64,000 bases of DNA from the NCBI RefSeq assembly GCF_900091575.1, contig NZ_FMCR01000007.1, forward strand, positions 248,001 through 312,000, given 5' to 3'. The position numbers and the translations under genes are program-made. The DNA comes from Micromonospora saelicesensis. Lineage in GTDB: Bacteria > Actinomycetota > Actinomycetes > Mycobacteriales > Micromonosporaceae. Below are positions 19,366-28,470 of the stretch, piece after piece. The notes below the pieces were generated by a model that made no database searches, was not told the origin of the DNA, and saw only the letters and a program-made list of their open reading frames with translations. Each line of letters opens with the position of its first letter. Position 1 is the first letter of the stretch.

Positions 19366-20259
19366 TCAGCTGTTCAGCCTGGCAATCAGGGCGGTGGCCA
19401 TGCCCTGCTCACCTCGGGCGTTGGGGTGGAACGGCGCGGCCGAGTTCTGCGGCACCAGACCCTCGACCCACCGGGTGCCGCTGCCCTTGCACGCGTCGCG
19501 GCCGATCGACGGGGTGTAGACATCGGCGTAGGTGGCGCCGTTGGCGCTCGCGACGCTGGCCAGCATCGCGTTGAGCGACTTCTCGACACCACGCAGGTAC
19601 GGCACGTCCTGGTAGGCGATCGGAACGACCGGCCAGCAGCCGTAACCGCTGTCCGGCAGGATCGCCGGATAGCCGAGCACCACGACCCGCGCGCCCGGTG
19701 CGGCCTGCCGGACCGCCTGGAGCACAGCGGTGATCTTCGGCGTGGCGGCGACGATCCTCGCCTGCAACTGGTCGACACCTCCGGCGGTGTACCGGTTCTT
19801 GCACGGGGATCCGAGCGGGCTGCTGACGCTCGCCTCCGCGCAGTCGCCGATGATGCCGGAGAAACCGATGTCGTTGCCGCCGATCTGCACCGTCACCAGC
19901 GACGTGTTCGACGTGACCGCGTTGAGCTGCGGCGGCAACGTGATGCCCAGTTGGCCACTACCGCCGTAGAGGATGTCCTCCGTGGTGGCGCCGGAGCAGC
20001 TCACGTCGGCGAACGACGACGAGCCGGCGGACGCCGCCACCAGCGACGGGTAGTTCCGGTTGGACCGCAGACAGTTGAGGTCGACCTGGGTGGGGATCAG
20101 AGGACCTGCGGTGTACGAGTCGCCCAGCGCGACGTAACGGCCGGTGGGCACAGCGGCGCTGGCGGGGGTGGCGACGGTGAGCAGCACGCCGGCGGTGGCC
20201 AGCGCGAGTGCGGCCAACCGGGTGGCTGCCCGCAGGCGGGGCAGGCGGGGACGGGTCAT
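19366..20259 (-). CDS. Secreted SGNH/GDSL lipase-esterase
   Basis: A 297-residue secreted hydrolase. A signal peptide occupies about 1-36 (cleavage after ASA). Block I is GDSYTAG with catalytic S48; block III is IGGNDIGF; the catalytic histidine lies in PFHPNARGEQGMA near the C-terminus. Six cysteines are visible, fitting the disulfide-stabilised Streptomyces GDSL lipase type. GGGAGG precedes the ATG at 20259. It is monocistronic, followed by a GC-rich hairpin. Likely acts on short- or long-chain esters outside the cell; the specific substrate is not evident. Confidence 0.94.
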   Translation of the reverse strand: MTRPRLPRLRAATRLAALALATAGVLLTVATPASAAVPTGRYVALGDSYTAGPLIPTQVDLNCLRSNRNYPSLVAASAGSSSFADVSCSGATTEDILYGGSGQLGITLPPQLNAVTSNTSLVTVQIGGNDIGFSGIIGDCAEASVSSPLGSPCKNRYTAGGVDQLQARIVAATPKITAVLQAVRQAAPGARVVVLGYPAILPDSGYGCWPVVPIAYQDVPYLRGVEKSLNAMLASVASANGATYADVYTPSIGRDACKGSGTRWVEGLVPQNSAAPFHPNARGEQGMATALIARLNS

Positions 20260-20387
20260 GGCGCCTCCCAGGAGGGATCAGGGGTGGTGGTGCCCGAGAT
20301 CCTGTCGCCGTCGACGCCCACCGTCAATATCGATGGACCTCACTAAATGCCGGTCCGAAGTGTGGGATGAATCGGTGGTGGTCAATT

Positions 20388-20405
20388 CGGTGGTGCGTAC
20401 CACCG
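20388..20405. promoter_or_regulatory. Short palindrome upstream of the lipase gene
   Basis: CGGTGGT-gcgt-ACCACCG is a perfect 7-bp inverted repeat lying 129 bp upstream of the lipase start and 57 bp beyond the end of the DHFR-like gene. It could be an operator or a terminator stem. Confidence 0.3.
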
Positions 20406-20461
20406 GGCGCCGGTGACCCGGATCCGGGAGCGGCCGGCGCAGCGGCCGTCCCGAAGCGCGT

Positions 20462-21076
20462 CTAGTTTCCGGCTGGCACCTGGTCCTTGATTTCGTCGTA
20501 GCCGACCGGAGTCGGTGCCGTGCCCGGCGCGTAGATCACGCGGAGGACGCCGGTCGGGAACGCCTCCGAAGTCACCAGTCGCAGGTGGTACGCCACGTCG
20601 CCATCGTCGAACAGCTTGCGGCCCTTGCGCGCGGCCACCGGATGCACGAGCAGACGCAGCTCGTCGACCAGGCCGGCGGCGAGCAGTTGCTGCACCACGG
20701 AGATCGACCCGGGGATGAGGACTCCCCGGACGCCGGCATCGGCCTTGAGCGCGGTGACGGCGTCGAGGAGGTCCCCGTTGATCAGCTCCGAGTTGCGCCA
20801 GGAGAACTCCAGCGGCTGGCGCGACGCGACGACCTTGCGCATGTCGCCGAGTTGCTTGGCGAACGGCGCGTCGTCGCCACCCGCGGCCTCCCGCTCGGGC
20901 CAGGCCCCGGCGAAGCTGTCGTACGTCTCGCGGCCGATGAGCAGCACATCGGCGGCGTCATAGTCCTCGGTGACTGCGCGGCCCATGTTCTCGTCGAAGT
21001 ACGGGAAGTGCCAGTCAGGGTCGATCTCGGCCACACCGTCGGCCGAGATGAACAGCGTGGAGATGACCTTTGCCAT
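20462..21076 (-). CDS. DHFR/RibD-family reductase
   Basis: A 204-residue dihydrofolate reductase/RibD C-terminal-like protein. The N-terminus (MAKVISTLFISADGV), the LLIGRETYDSFAGAWP segment and the late GGS-like loop (VLIPGSISVVQQLLAAGLVDELRLLVHPV) are typical of the actinobacterial family. Members bind NADPH but their substrates are mostly unknown; this is not the housekeeping folate enzyme. AGGGATCC precedes the ATG. The acetyltransferase gene lies upstream on the opposite side of a 110-bp gap and could be co-regulated. Confidence 0.9.
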   Translation of the reverse strand: MAKVISTLFISADGVAEIDPDWHFPYFDENMGRAVTEDYDAADVLLIGRETYDSFAGAWPEREAAGGDDAPFAKQLGDMRKVVASRQPLEFSWRNSELINGDLLDAVTALKADAGVRGVLIPGSISVVQQLLAAGLVDELRLLVHPVAARKGRKLFDDGDVAYHLRLVTSEAFPTGVLRVIYAPGTAPTPVGYDEIKDQVPAGN

Positions 21077-21185
21077 CGCGAGGGATCCCTTCGAGTCGGG
21101 TGATGTCGGTAGGTCGACCGGCGCATCGTCCCAAACTCGTCAGCCTCAGGCCGCCCCGAATGGTGCGTGTCGTATCCCGTGATTG

Positions 21186-21743
21186 TCAGCCAGACGTCAC
21201 GGGAGCGATCCAATGCCACGTTTCGAGCAGCTTTGGCTGCCCCAACCCATTCGTCCTCTCGACGACGTCATCGTCGCTCCGGACGTATCCGGCGGACTCA
21301 GCGACCCGCTGCGAGGGCACATTGCCCTGCACGATGCTCAGCCGCAGCCGGGTGAAGCCAAGTTCTTCGTGGCAGAAGGTCGTCATCAACCGCAGAGAAC
21401 GCGACGCCAGGCCTCGGCCGCGGTGCGCGGGGCCGATGGCGTACCCCAGCACCCCGCTCGCCACGTGCAGTGCGACGAGGCCACGCGGCTCCCCGTCGTC
21501 GCGCGTCACGGCCAGGTCGACAATGTCCTGGGCGCGGCGCCGCCGGATTCTGACCAGAAAGGCGTCCGCGTCGAATGGAGAGGGAATATCGGTGTTCGCG
21601 GCGATGTCCGGCGCGTCGAAGAGGCCCGGCATGTGCGGCAGATCGGCGTCGAGCCAGTCCCGCAGCACAATCCCCTCCCCTTCCAGCACGAGAGGGGAGG
21701 CGATTGGATCGACCGCCGACGAAATTGTTGACTCACAGCTCAC
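21186..21743 (-). CDS. GNAT-family N-acetyltransferase (RimJ-like)
   Basis: A 185-residue GCN5-related acetyltransferase. The acetyl-CoA pyrophosphate loop is visible as HRGRGLASRSLRLM, preceded by beta-4 (VLGYAIGPA). A later segment (VQGNVPSQRVAESAGYV) matches the RimJ/RimL subfamily that acetylates protein N-termini or small amines. The target is unknown. A weak hairpin (21176-21182 with 21197-21203) spans its stop codon and may terminate transcription. Confidence 0.9.
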   Translation of the reverse strand: MSCESTISSAVDPIASPLVLEGEGIVLRDWLDADLPHMPGLFDAPDIAANTDIPSPFDADAFLVRIRRRRAQDIVDLAVTRDDGEPRGLVALHVASGVLGYAIGPAHRGRGLASRSLRLMTTFCHEELGFTRLRLSIVQGNVPSQRVAESAGYVRSDDDVVERTNGLGQPKLLETWHWIAPVTSG

Positions 21744-21867
21744 ACGACATCCTTACACGGACGCCGCCGGCGGCCTCAGCGCTGCCGTTGCTTGATCGAC
21801 TCGCGTTCAAGAAAGTCGCGGCGTCAGGACGACCGGGATACCGCGACTTCCATGAACCCGAGTGGTG

Positions 21868-21900
21868 CGGGCGGGCTCGGCGTGACGCCGAGCCCGCCCG
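21868..21900 (-). terminator. Hairpin downstream of the GH62 gene
   Basis: CGGGCGGGCTCGGCG (21868-21882) and its exact complement at 21886-21900 form a 15-bp stem with a TGA loop, 20 nt past the GH62 stop. Confidence 0.85.
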
Positions 21901-21920
21901 TCGGGGTCAGTCGAGCGTGA

Positions 21921-23333
21921 TCAGACCGGGCGCTGCAGGGTCAGCAGGCCCGGCCGGTACGGCAGGAGGCCGTAGTCGCCGCCGGAGCTGGGGGAACGGC
22001 CCTGGTAGAGCAGTTGCAGGTTGCAGGGGTTGACGGTCATCGTCTGGTCGGCGTTGGTGCGCAGCAGTTCGCCGTGACTGATGTCGTTGGTCCAGGTGGC
22101 GCCGCTGTTGGCCTTGCCGGCGAACGGGTTGCTCTCGCTGGTGGCCTGCGGCGTCCACGAGCCGCCGAGGCTGGTGGCCGTGAACGAGCGGAAGTAGCGG
22201 CCCTGCGAACCGATCGCCTCGACGATCATGAGATAACGGGTCTGGCCCTGGAGCTTGTAGACCTGAACGGCCTCGAAGAGGTTGTTCGTGGTGTCGCTCA
22301 TGATGGTCGTGTAGTTGGAGCCGAAGCTGCCGGGGAAGTTCCCGATCGGCATGCTGGCCCGGTAGATCTTGCCGTTGTCACCGGCGAAGAACAGGTACAT
22401 GTTCTGGTCGTCACCGATGACCGCCTGGTCGATCGGACCGGTGCCCGAACCGGTGATGCTTCCGCTGAACAGGGTCTGCGCCGCCGACCAGCCGTTCGGA
22501 TTGGTGGGGTTGGTCGAGGTCCGGTAGGAGAACGCGGGCCCACCCCACTGGTAGGCGAGCACCCAGATGTTCTTCGGCGCGAAGTAGAACAGTGACGGCG
22601 CGACGGTAGCGTTGTTCATCGCGTTCTGGCTGGCCGAGGCCATCTGCGAGTAGTTCGTGAAGAGGCCGAAGTTCATCGAGCCCCACCGGGTGCCGTTGTC
22701 GTGGGTGGTGGCGTAGACGAGTTGCTGGCCGTTGTAGGGGGCGACGGTGAAGTCCTTGAGTGACACCCAGCCCGACCTCGGGGTCGCCAACACCCCGGTG
22801 GAGGACCACCGGTACGTCGACGGAAGGTTGCACGTCGGCGGATCGGTCGGTGGGTCCGTCGGTGGGTCCGTCGGCGGATCGGTCGGCGGGTCGGTCGGCG
22901 GGTCGGTCGGCGTCGTGCCACCGGTGCAGGTGACACCGTTCAGGGCGAAGCTCGCCGGTGCTGGGTTGCTGCCCGTCCAGGACCCGTTGAACCCGAACGA
23001 CACCGTGCCGTTGGTCGGGACCGCACCGTTGTAGCTCACGTTCTTCGCCGTCACCGCCGACCCGCTCTGCGTCAGCGACGTGTTCCAGGCCTGCGTCACC
23101 GTCTGCCCGGCGCCGTACGACCAGGTCAACGTCCAACTGCTCAACGGATCACCCAGGTTCGTGATCGCCACGTTGGCGCCGAAGCCGCCCTGCCACTGCG
23201 ACGACACTGCGTAGTTCACCGAACAACCCTCAGCCGCGGCACCAGCTGGCAGCGCCGCGACAACTGTCGACGACAGCAGTAAGCCGACGCCGGCCGCAAC
23301 CAGACCAACATTGGTGGCTCTGGATCTGGTCAT
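21921..23333 (-). CDS. Secreted CBM2-GH62 alpha-L-arabinofuranosidase
   Basis: A 470-residue secreted debranching enzyme that removes arabinofuranose from arabinoxylan. A signal peptide covers about 1-34. An N-terminal CBM2 (about 37-137) runs from GCSVNY to VTCTG. A Thr-Asp-Pro-Pro repeat linker follows. The GH62 five-bladed propeller covers 167-470, with base D in WVSLKDFT, the pKa-modulating D in GPIDQAV and the acid E in LFEAVQVYK. The ATG at 23333 has GGAGGG upstream. A CelR/CebR-type operator lies about 100 bp upstream, implying repression lifted by cello- or xylo-oligosaccharides. Confidence 0.95.
   Translation of the reverse strand: MTRSRATNVGLVAAGVGLLLSSTVVAALPAGAAAEGCSVNYAVSSQWQGGFGANVAITNLGDPLSSWTLTWSYGAGQTVTQAWNTSLTQSGSAVTAKNVSYNGAVPTNGTVSFGFNGSWTGSNPAPASFALNGVTCTGGTTPTDPPTDPPTDPPTDPPTDPPTDPPTCNLPSTYRWSSTGVLATPRSGWVSLKDFTVAPYNGQQLVYATTHDNGTRWGSMNFGLFTNYSQMASASQNAMNNATVAPSLFYFAPKNIWVLAYQWGGPAFSYRTSTNPTNPNGWSAAQTLFSGSITGSGTGPIDQAVIGDDQNMYLFFAGDNGKIYRASMPIGNFPGSFGSNYTTIMSDTTNNLFEAVQVYKLQGQTRYLMIVEAIGSQGRYFRSFTATSLGGSWTPQATSESNPFAGKANSGATWTNDISHGELLRTNADQTMTVNPCNLQLLYQGRSPSSGGDYGLLPYRPGLLTLQRPV
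22834..22912. repeat. 12-bp tandem repeat encoding the TDPP linker
   Basis: Six full 12-bp units (GTCGGCGGATCG, GTCGGTGGGTCC and variants) plus a partial one lie inside the GH62 gene and encode a (TDPP)n spacer between CBM2 and catalytic domain. Such repeats change length by slippage. Confidence 0.9.
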
Positions 23334-23429
23334 GTAGCACCCTCCTCGCGGGACGGCGGCCCATGCATTGGTGGTGGTCATTGTGCGGTGACCGGTTGTG
23401 AGCGTTAACAGGCCGCGTCAGGTATGTTA

Positions 23430-23443
23430 CGGGAGCGCTCCCA
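23430..23443. promoter_or_regulatory. CelR/CebR-type LacI operator upstream of GH62
   Basis: On the minus strand the site reads TGGGAGCGCTCCCG, 13 of 14 positions of the TGGGAGCGCTCCCA box bound by Thermobifida CelR and Streptomyces CebR. It lies 97-110 bp upstream of the GH62 start in an otherwise gene-free gap. Confidence 0.8.
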
Positions 23444-23519
23444 TACCCTCAACAGCATCTATCCCTCGTTCTCGCTTACGTCGACTTCGCCGCTGCGGCT
23501 GACCCGGCAGGCACCTTCC

Positions 23520-24605
23520 TCAGACGACGGTGAGGGTGAGGACACCGAACTGGTTGGCCCGCTGCACGTAGTGCGGCAGATACAACTTCCACGTCACGCT
23601 CAGCTCACGCCCGGCCCGCATCGAGGCCGGCACCTCGGCGACCATTTCGAAGACGGCACTGCCGCCGGCGGGGATCTGCGGGAGCGCGCGGCAGTTCAGC
23701 CGGTACAGCTGGGCCGAGTTCACCGCGTCGTTCGTCGCGTCGCCGAGAGAGAACCGTTCCATCAGGTAGCCCGGGCAGGGGTCCAGCGCGAGAGGGCCGT
23801 CGGTCGGGTTGCCCAGCGTCACCCGGTAGGTGAGCCGCGACCCGGCGACGGCCGTCGCCGGCCCCTGGACGGCGACGGTGAGCTTTTCGAGCGGCGAGGA
23901 CGGGGGCTTCGACACCGCCACCGGCTCGGTGAACCCACTCGCGGACAGCGTCCCCCGCGCGCGGGGATGGACCCCCTCCCCCTGCGGACAGCCCGGGCGC
24001 TCGTCGGCGGTGACAGGTGCGCGCAACCTGCCGCCATCGTGCGGCAGCTCGATCGCGAGCTCCAACGACCCCTTCACGGGCTGACAGAACGGCCCGGACC
24101 AGTCCAGGCGCAGGCTGGCGTGGCCGCCGGCCGGCACGGCGACCACCCGGGTGCGGCCCTCCTCGTCGATGCCGTGGGTGTAGAGCATCGGGATCTCACG
24201 GCCACCGGCGAGCATGGTCGTGGGCACCTCGCCCTGCAGCGTGCACTCGACAGTCGACGAGTTCCGCACGTCCACTTCGCCGATGAGCTTGCCGATGGCG
24301 GCGTCGAAACCCCGAGGCGTCTCACCACCGGTGCCGGGCCGCGTCCAGGTGGTCAGGCGGCCGGTCAGCTGCTCCGCCCGGCACGGTTCGCTGCCGGCGG
24401 CCGGCGTTCTCGGCGCGGCGGGGCGGCCGTTGAGGTCCTCGCCGGTGATCTTCAGGTCGGCCCAGGGCACGCTGCCGTCGGCGAGCAGTTCGGTGGGTGC
24501 CGGCTCCGCGACCGTCGGGTCCGAGCGACCCGGCTGGGCGTTCGGGTCGGCGCACGCCGCCACCACGGTGAGGACGATCAGCAGTGGCACCAGTAGTCGA
24601 CGCAT
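23520..24605 (-). CDS. Secreted lipoprotein, possible DUF4232-type domains
   Basis: A 361-residue predicted lipoprotein. The signal peptide ends in a lipobox with C18 (VVAAC). The mature part has two beta-rich halves with conserved cysteines (SEPCRAEQL, STVECTLQGE, LDPCPGYL, LNCRAL) and resembles DUF4232-like proteins of actinobacteria; that family assignment is tentative. It lies 57 nt downstream of the OsmC gene in the same direction and may be the last gene of the redox operon. Function unknown; the extracellular, membrane-anchored location is the firm inference. Confidence 0.8.
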   Translation of the reverse strand: MRRLLVPLLIVLTVVAACADPNAQPGRSDPTVAEPAPTELLADGSVPWADLKITGEDLNGRPAAPRTPAAGSEPCRAEQLTGRLTTWTRPGTGGETPRGFDAAIGKLIGEVDVRNSSTVECTLQGEVPTTMLAGGREIPMLYTHGIDEEGRTRVVAVPAGGHASLRLDWSGPFCQPVKGSLELAIELPHDGGRLRAPVTADERPGCPQGEGVHPRARGTLSASGFTEPVAVSKPPSSPLEKLTVAVQGPATAVAGSRLTYRVTLGNPTDGPLALDPCPGYLMERFSLGDATNDAVNSAQLYRLNCRALPQIPAGGSAVFEMVAEVPASMRAGRELSVTWKLYLPHYVQRANQFGVLTLTVV

Positions 24606-24662
24606 GCCGTCACCCTCACATGAACGAACCGCACGGGCCTGAGTAGCCGTGCTCAGCGCCGA

Positions 24663-25106
24663 TCAGTCTCCGGCGGGCCCGGGGCCCTCGGCGATCGCGA
24701 CGGGAGTGCCGAGCTCGACGGTACGGGAGACCGTGCACAACCGATCGTGCGACTGCTGCAACGACCGGGGCAGCGCCGCACGGGCCGCGTCGCCCTCCGC
24801 GCCCTCCGGGAACGTCACGGTGAACTCGACCCGCAGGTTCTGCATCCGGTTTCCGCCGGCCTCGTCCCGGATCTTGTCACCGGTGACGGCGACGGCGAAC
24901 TCGGTCGGCTCGGCACGACGACTGGTGATGTGGTCCACGTCCACTGCGGTGCAGCCGCCGATGGCGGCCAGCAGCAACTCCACCGGCGTGAAACTGTCGT
25001 CCTCGCCCGTGCCCAACGACACCGACCCACCACGGGAGTTCCGCACGACGTAGTTGCCCAGGCTGGTGCGCTCGATCGCCACCGAACGGAAGGTGTCCTC
25101 AGTCAT
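24663..25106 (-). CDS. OsmC/Ohr-family protein
   Basis: A 147-residue OsmC-like thiol peroxidase candidate. The two redox cysteines of the family are present: C52 in AAIGGCTAVDV and C124 in DRLCTVSRT. OsmC proteins reduce organic hydroperoxides or fatty-acid peroxides. It lies 25 nt downstream of the multicopper oxidase gene and reads the same way, so it probably belongs to the redox operon that starts at 28326. No clear ribosome binding site precedes the ATG. Confidence 0.9.
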   Translation of the reverse strand: MTEDTFRSVAIERTSLGNYVVRNSRGGSVSLGTGEDDSFTPVELLLAAIGGCTAVDVDHITSRRAEPTEFAVAVTGDKIRDEAGGNRMQNLRVEFTVTFPEGAEGDAARAALPRSLQQSHDRLCTVSRTVELGTPVAIAEGPGPAGD

Positions 25107-25131
25107 GACAGAAAACTACAGGCCTCCGCGA

Positions 25132-26871
25132 TCACGAGTACATGAGATGCAGCGTCATCCCGGCATCGGCGTGCGCCAGGTTGTGGCAGTGGTTGGCCCA
25201 CATTCCCGGGTTGTCGGCCCGGAACGCCACCTCCCACACCTCGCCCGGACGGACGTCGAACGAATCCAGCCACAGCGGGCTTCCGGCCGCCAGCTCGCCA
25301 TCGCGGGCCAGCACCAGGACGTGGTGGCCGTGCAGGTGCCACGGGTGCACGATCTGCGACCGGTTGACGATGGTGAACCGTACGACGTCACCCCGGCGTA
25401 CGACCTGCGGTGGGATGTCGGGATCAGCCTTGCCGTTGACGGTGTGGGCGTACCGCGGTAGCAGTCCGCGCAGGTCGAGGCCGCGATCGAGGACGAGCGT
25501 GAACGTCTTGTCGAACCGGGACCAGGGCACCGCAGCGGTCGCGCCGTAGCCGAGCGGATCGAGTACCGGCCAGGCGCCGGTAGCCGTCGACACCGGGCCG
25601 GTCGAGTAGACCGCCCGCCCGTCGACGAACAGCGCCACCGGGGTCGCCGGCGCGTCGAAGACCAGGTCGTAGCGGCCCCCGGCCGGGATCAGCACTGCGG
25701 TGTCCACCAGCGGCGTCGGGCCGCGCAGGTCGACGCCGTCGATCGCGGCCACCCGGAACGCGGTCCCGGCCAGAGCGTACCGGTGCGTCGTGCTGTCGGT
25801 GTTGATCAGCCGCAACCGCACCGGCAGGCCGGCCTCGACCTTCTCCACCTTCGGCGCGGGCAACGGACGGCCCGCCAGGGTGTGCACCGGCACTGCGACG
25901 TCGAGGCCGGTCACCGGGCCCGGTCGCACCACCAGCACGCCGTAGAGACCCATCCGCACGCCGACGTCGGAGGCCGAATGCGTGTGGTACCAGTACGTTC
26001 CGGCCTGGTCGGCGCGGAACCGGTAGACGAACTCCTGCCCGGGCCGCACCGCCGCCTGCGTCACCCCGGGTACCCCGTCCTGATCGTTCGGCACGTCGTA
26101 CCCGTGCCAGTGCACTGTGACGCCGCGCCCGATGTCCCGGTTGCGCAGCGTCACCTCCACCACGTCGCCGACGGTGGCGGTCAGTTCCGGTCCGGGGACC
26201 TGCCCGTTGAACGCCCACGCCGCGACGTTCCGGCCGCCCGCGTCCACCGTGGCGGTTGCGGCGGTCAGTGTGAACCGCCGGGTGGGTTCGTCGGCGATCC
26301 GGGCCGCCGGGAGACCATGATCATGCGGTACGGCGGGCGCGGCACCCGGGGCGACGGTCAGCCCGGTTCCGGTCAGCAGCGCCGCGACCGCCACCACGAG
26401 GGCCGCTCGGGACACCGTCCGGGACGGGCGCGCACCGAGCGCACGTCCCGAGATCACCGTGGCCGCCGCGACTCCGGCGACTGCGAGCAGCCCCGCGCCG
26501 GCCGACGCCGGATAGCCCTGCAGGATCGTCACGAGCAGGGCGCTGCTCGTGGCGTACCCGGCGAAGAGCAGCGGAACCGCGACGGCCCGGATGTCGCCCG
26601 GGGCCCGCAGCAACCGCGGACCGGCGACGCCCAGCGCCGCGAGCGACAGTGGGGCCGCGATGAGGACCTTCTCCGCGGCGAACCACCAGCCGGCGCGGGC
26701 GAGGGCGGTGATCGTGATCGCGCGGGCGAGCGTGGCGAGCAGGGCGACGGCCGCCAGTCCCAGCGCGAGCGGGCGGCGGCGGGCGGCGGACGCGGCGCCA
26801 CCGCCCAGCCAGGCGGCGGCCGCGAGGACCGCGATCACGAGGTCGGCCACGAGCAGCGACCCGGTGGTCAC
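25132..26871 (-). CDS. Multicopper oxidase with N-terminal membrane domain
   Basis: A 579-residue protein in two parts. Residues 1-190 form five or six TM helices (for example ALGLAAVALLATLARAITIT). Residues about 195-579 are a multicopper oxidase. Copper motifs are complete: HWHG, HTHS, HPWHLHGH and HCHNLAHADAGM, the last placing a methionine as axial ligand of the type 1 copper. The oxidase part should face outward and reduce oxygen with an unknown reductant (metal ion, phenol or membrane donor). The GTG start overlaps the stop of the DUF6220-like gene (GTGA). Fusion to a polytopic domain is uncommon for this class and suggests a membrane electron donor. Confidence 0.9.
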   Translation of the reverse strand: MTTGSLLVADLVIAVLAAAAWLGGGAASAARRRPLALGLAAVALLATLARAITITALARAGWWFAAEKVLIAAPLSLAALGVAGPRLLRAPGDIRAVAVPLLFAGYATSSALLVTILQGYPASAGAGLLAVAGVAAATVISGRALGARPSRTVSRAALVVAVAALLTGTGLTVAPGAAPAVPHDHGLPAARIADEPTRRFTLTAATATVDAGGRNVAAWAFNGQVPGPELTATVGDVVEVTLRNRDIGRGVTVHWHGYDVPNDQDGVPGVTQAAVRPGQEFVYRFRADQAGTYWYHTHSASDVGVRMGLYGVLVVRPGPVTGLDVAVPVHTLAGRPLPAPKVEKVEAGLPVRLRLINTDSTTHRYALAGTAFRVAAIDGVDLRGPTPLVDTAVLIPAGGRYDLVFDAPATPVALFVDGRAVYSTGPVSTATGAWPVLDPLGYGATAAVPWSRFDKTFTLVLDRGLDLRGLLPRYAHTVNGKADPDIPPQVVRRGDVVRFTIVNRSQIVHPWHLHGHHVLVLARDGELAAGSPLWLDSFDVRPGEVWEVAFRADNPGMWANHCHNLAHADAGMTLHLMYS

Positions 26872-27320
26872 GCCGGCTCTCCTTCCCGCGTGACCAGCCG
26901 GGCCGCGCCGGCGGGAACCGGGGCGGCCAGCTGTCGCGCCGCCCGATGGACGCCGACCACGACGTGCACCGCGATGATTCCGTTGAGCGCGTGCAACCCA
27001 CCGATGGTCAGGCCGAGCGGGGTGCTGACACCCGACGCGTCGGTGGACGCCTCGGCCAGCATGGCGATGAGCGGCTGGAGGACGACGAGGCCGATCGGCA
27101 GGATCGCCAGGCCGACGATCTTTCCCGGCGCCTTCGCCAGCGCGGCGAACACTGCGGTGAGCACTGTGAGAATCGGGATGACCGCCATGCCGTTGACGCT
27201 GTGCAGCGCGTACGCGTCGTCGCCGGCGGGTCTGGTGAACCCGCCCACGGCGGCGAGGACGAACTGCACGGCGAACGCGACGAGCAGTACGGCGCTGACG
27301 ATGACGAGAGCCTTGCGCAT
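26868..27320 (-). CDS. DUF6220-like four-TM membrane protein
   Basis: A 150-residue membrane protein with four predicted helices. Histidines occur within or beside the helices (ALHSVNGMAV, and GLHALNGIIAVHVVVGVH near the C-terminus), which would allow heme or quinone contact; that is inference. The ATG is preceded by a strong AGGAGG. It overlaps the multicopper oxidase start by 4 nt and lies 10 nt from the AhpD-like gene, so the three are one transcription unit. The family assignment rests on pattern memory. Confidence 0.8.
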   Translation of the reverse strand: MRKALVIVSAVLLVAFAVQFVLAAVGGFTRPAGDDAYALHSVNGMAVIPILTVLTAVFAALAKAPGKIVGLAILPIGLVVLQPLIAMLAEASTDASGVSTPLGLTIGGLHALNGIIAVHVVVGVHRAARQLAAPVPAGAARLVTREGEPA

Positions 27321-27330
27321 GGGTTACCTC

Positions 27331-28326
27331 CTAGAGGCGCGCCGAGGCGAGGGCCCGGGCGACGTGATCGGTGGCCGTGATCGCCCCGTACGCGACCAAC
27401 CGCACGAGGTCGGCGTCGGCGGGGTGGGAGAGCCGCCAGAGAGCGACGTCGCCCGGGCTGATCGCGCTGGGCGCGAACGCCGCCAGCAACGCGATCCGCG
27501 TCCCGATGCGGTCCGTGCCCGGCACGTCCCGCACCAGGTCGACGGCCCAGTCCGCGGGCCGGGCCGGGAACCGCCCGTCCTCCCAGCGCACGGTGGCCGT
27601 GACGGTCTGGCGCGCCACGTCGCCCAGCAGCAGGTCCCCACCCCGGGCGGCGGCGTCCCGCAGTGACGCGTAGGCGATGCCCACCGGGCTGTCCCCCGCC
27701 CAGGCGGGAGGTGATGCCGTCGGGTCGGCGTCGAGGAGCGGGAGGCTTCGGCCGGGCTCCTTCGACTCCCGGGCCGCCTTGGCGTAGAGCCGGCCCCCGA
27801 CCGAGCGCACCAGTGGGGAGCGTTGCAGGCCGCCGGGGAGCAGGTCGGGGTCGAGCAACGCGGAGACGACCCGGTTGATGAAGTGGAAGGCGAGCAGGGT
27901 GCCGGTGATCTCCGGGCCGTGGGTGCTGGTCCAGTCGGCGGCTCTGGGGCTGCGGCTCGCCTGCGCCCAGCCGACGAGCTGGGCGTGCCTCGGCTCGGTG
28001 GGCGTCTCGCCTCGGGCGACGGCCTCGGCCAGCTTCGGTGCGCCCAGCGCGTGCAGCAGCAGCACGTGGGCGTCGACGCAGAACTGACAGTGGTTGGCCC
28101 GGGACACCGCTGCCGCGACGAGTTCGCGCTCGACCCGGGGCGCGTCGCCGGCGAGCAGCGCCTCCCGCATCAGCGCCCAGGTCGCGGCCAGCACCTCCGG
28201 CACGGCCGAGAGCGCCTGGAAGGTCGGCAACGGCCCGAGAAAGTCGTCGCGCATCTGTTGGTAGACGGCCGCGGTATGGCCGGTGGCCGCCCTCGTCGGC
28301 GTGGGAGTGAAGAAGCGGTATGTCAT
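27331..28326 (-). CDS. AhpD-like (carboxymuconolactone decarboxylase fold) protein
   Basis: A 331-residue protein whose first half has the AhpD/CMD signature NHCQFCVDAH (C80-x2-C83-x3-H87), a peroxidase or thiol-disulfide centre. The second half is a related helical repeat without the cysteine pair. It probably acts in peroxide or aldehyde detoxification. The ATG at 28326 was picked because the residues upstream look non-coding. It is the first gene of a possible five-gene redox operon and is divergent from the histidine kinase gene. Confidence 0.87.
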   Translation of the reverse strand: MTYRFFTPTPTRAATGHTAAVYQQMRDDFLGPLPTFQALSAVPEVLAATWALMREALLAGDAPRVERELVAAAVSRANHCQFCVDAHVLLLHALGAPKLAEAVARGETPTEPRHAQLVGWAQASRSPRAADWTSTHGPEITGTLLAFHFINRVVSALLDPDLLPGGLQRSPLVRSVGGRLYAKAARESKEPGRSLPLLDADPTASPPAWAGDSPVGIAYASLRDAAARGGDLLLGDVARQTVTATVRWEDGRFPARPADWAVDLVRDVPGTDRIGTRIALLAAFAPSAISPGDVALWRLSHPADADLVRLVAYGAITATDHVARALASARL

Positions 28327-28403
28327 GGGCTCGATGCTTGTTCCGGCGGGCCGGGAAAACGTCGTGCCGCCGCAGACACTTGCCCCGCCGCTCATACCGC
28401 GTC

Positions 28404-28426
28404 CGTGGTACGCCGCAGGTACCACG
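28404..28426. promoter_or_regulatory. 8-bp inverted repeat in the divergent AhpD/two-component promoter
   Basis: CGTGGTAC (28404-28411) and GTACCACG (28419-28426) are perfect inverted arms with a 7-nt spacer. They lie midway between the two divergent starts (28326 and 28471). The geometry fits a dimer of a NarL-type response regulator. Confidence 0.55.
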
Positions 28427-28470
28427 CGCGCGGGATGCTCCACCGACGACGGCCGTTCTACAGTGCGACC

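Noticed and set aside
22834-22912. CRISPR-like array suggested by short tandem repeats
   Set aside because: The 12-bp units are in-frame codons for a TDPP linker without spacers.
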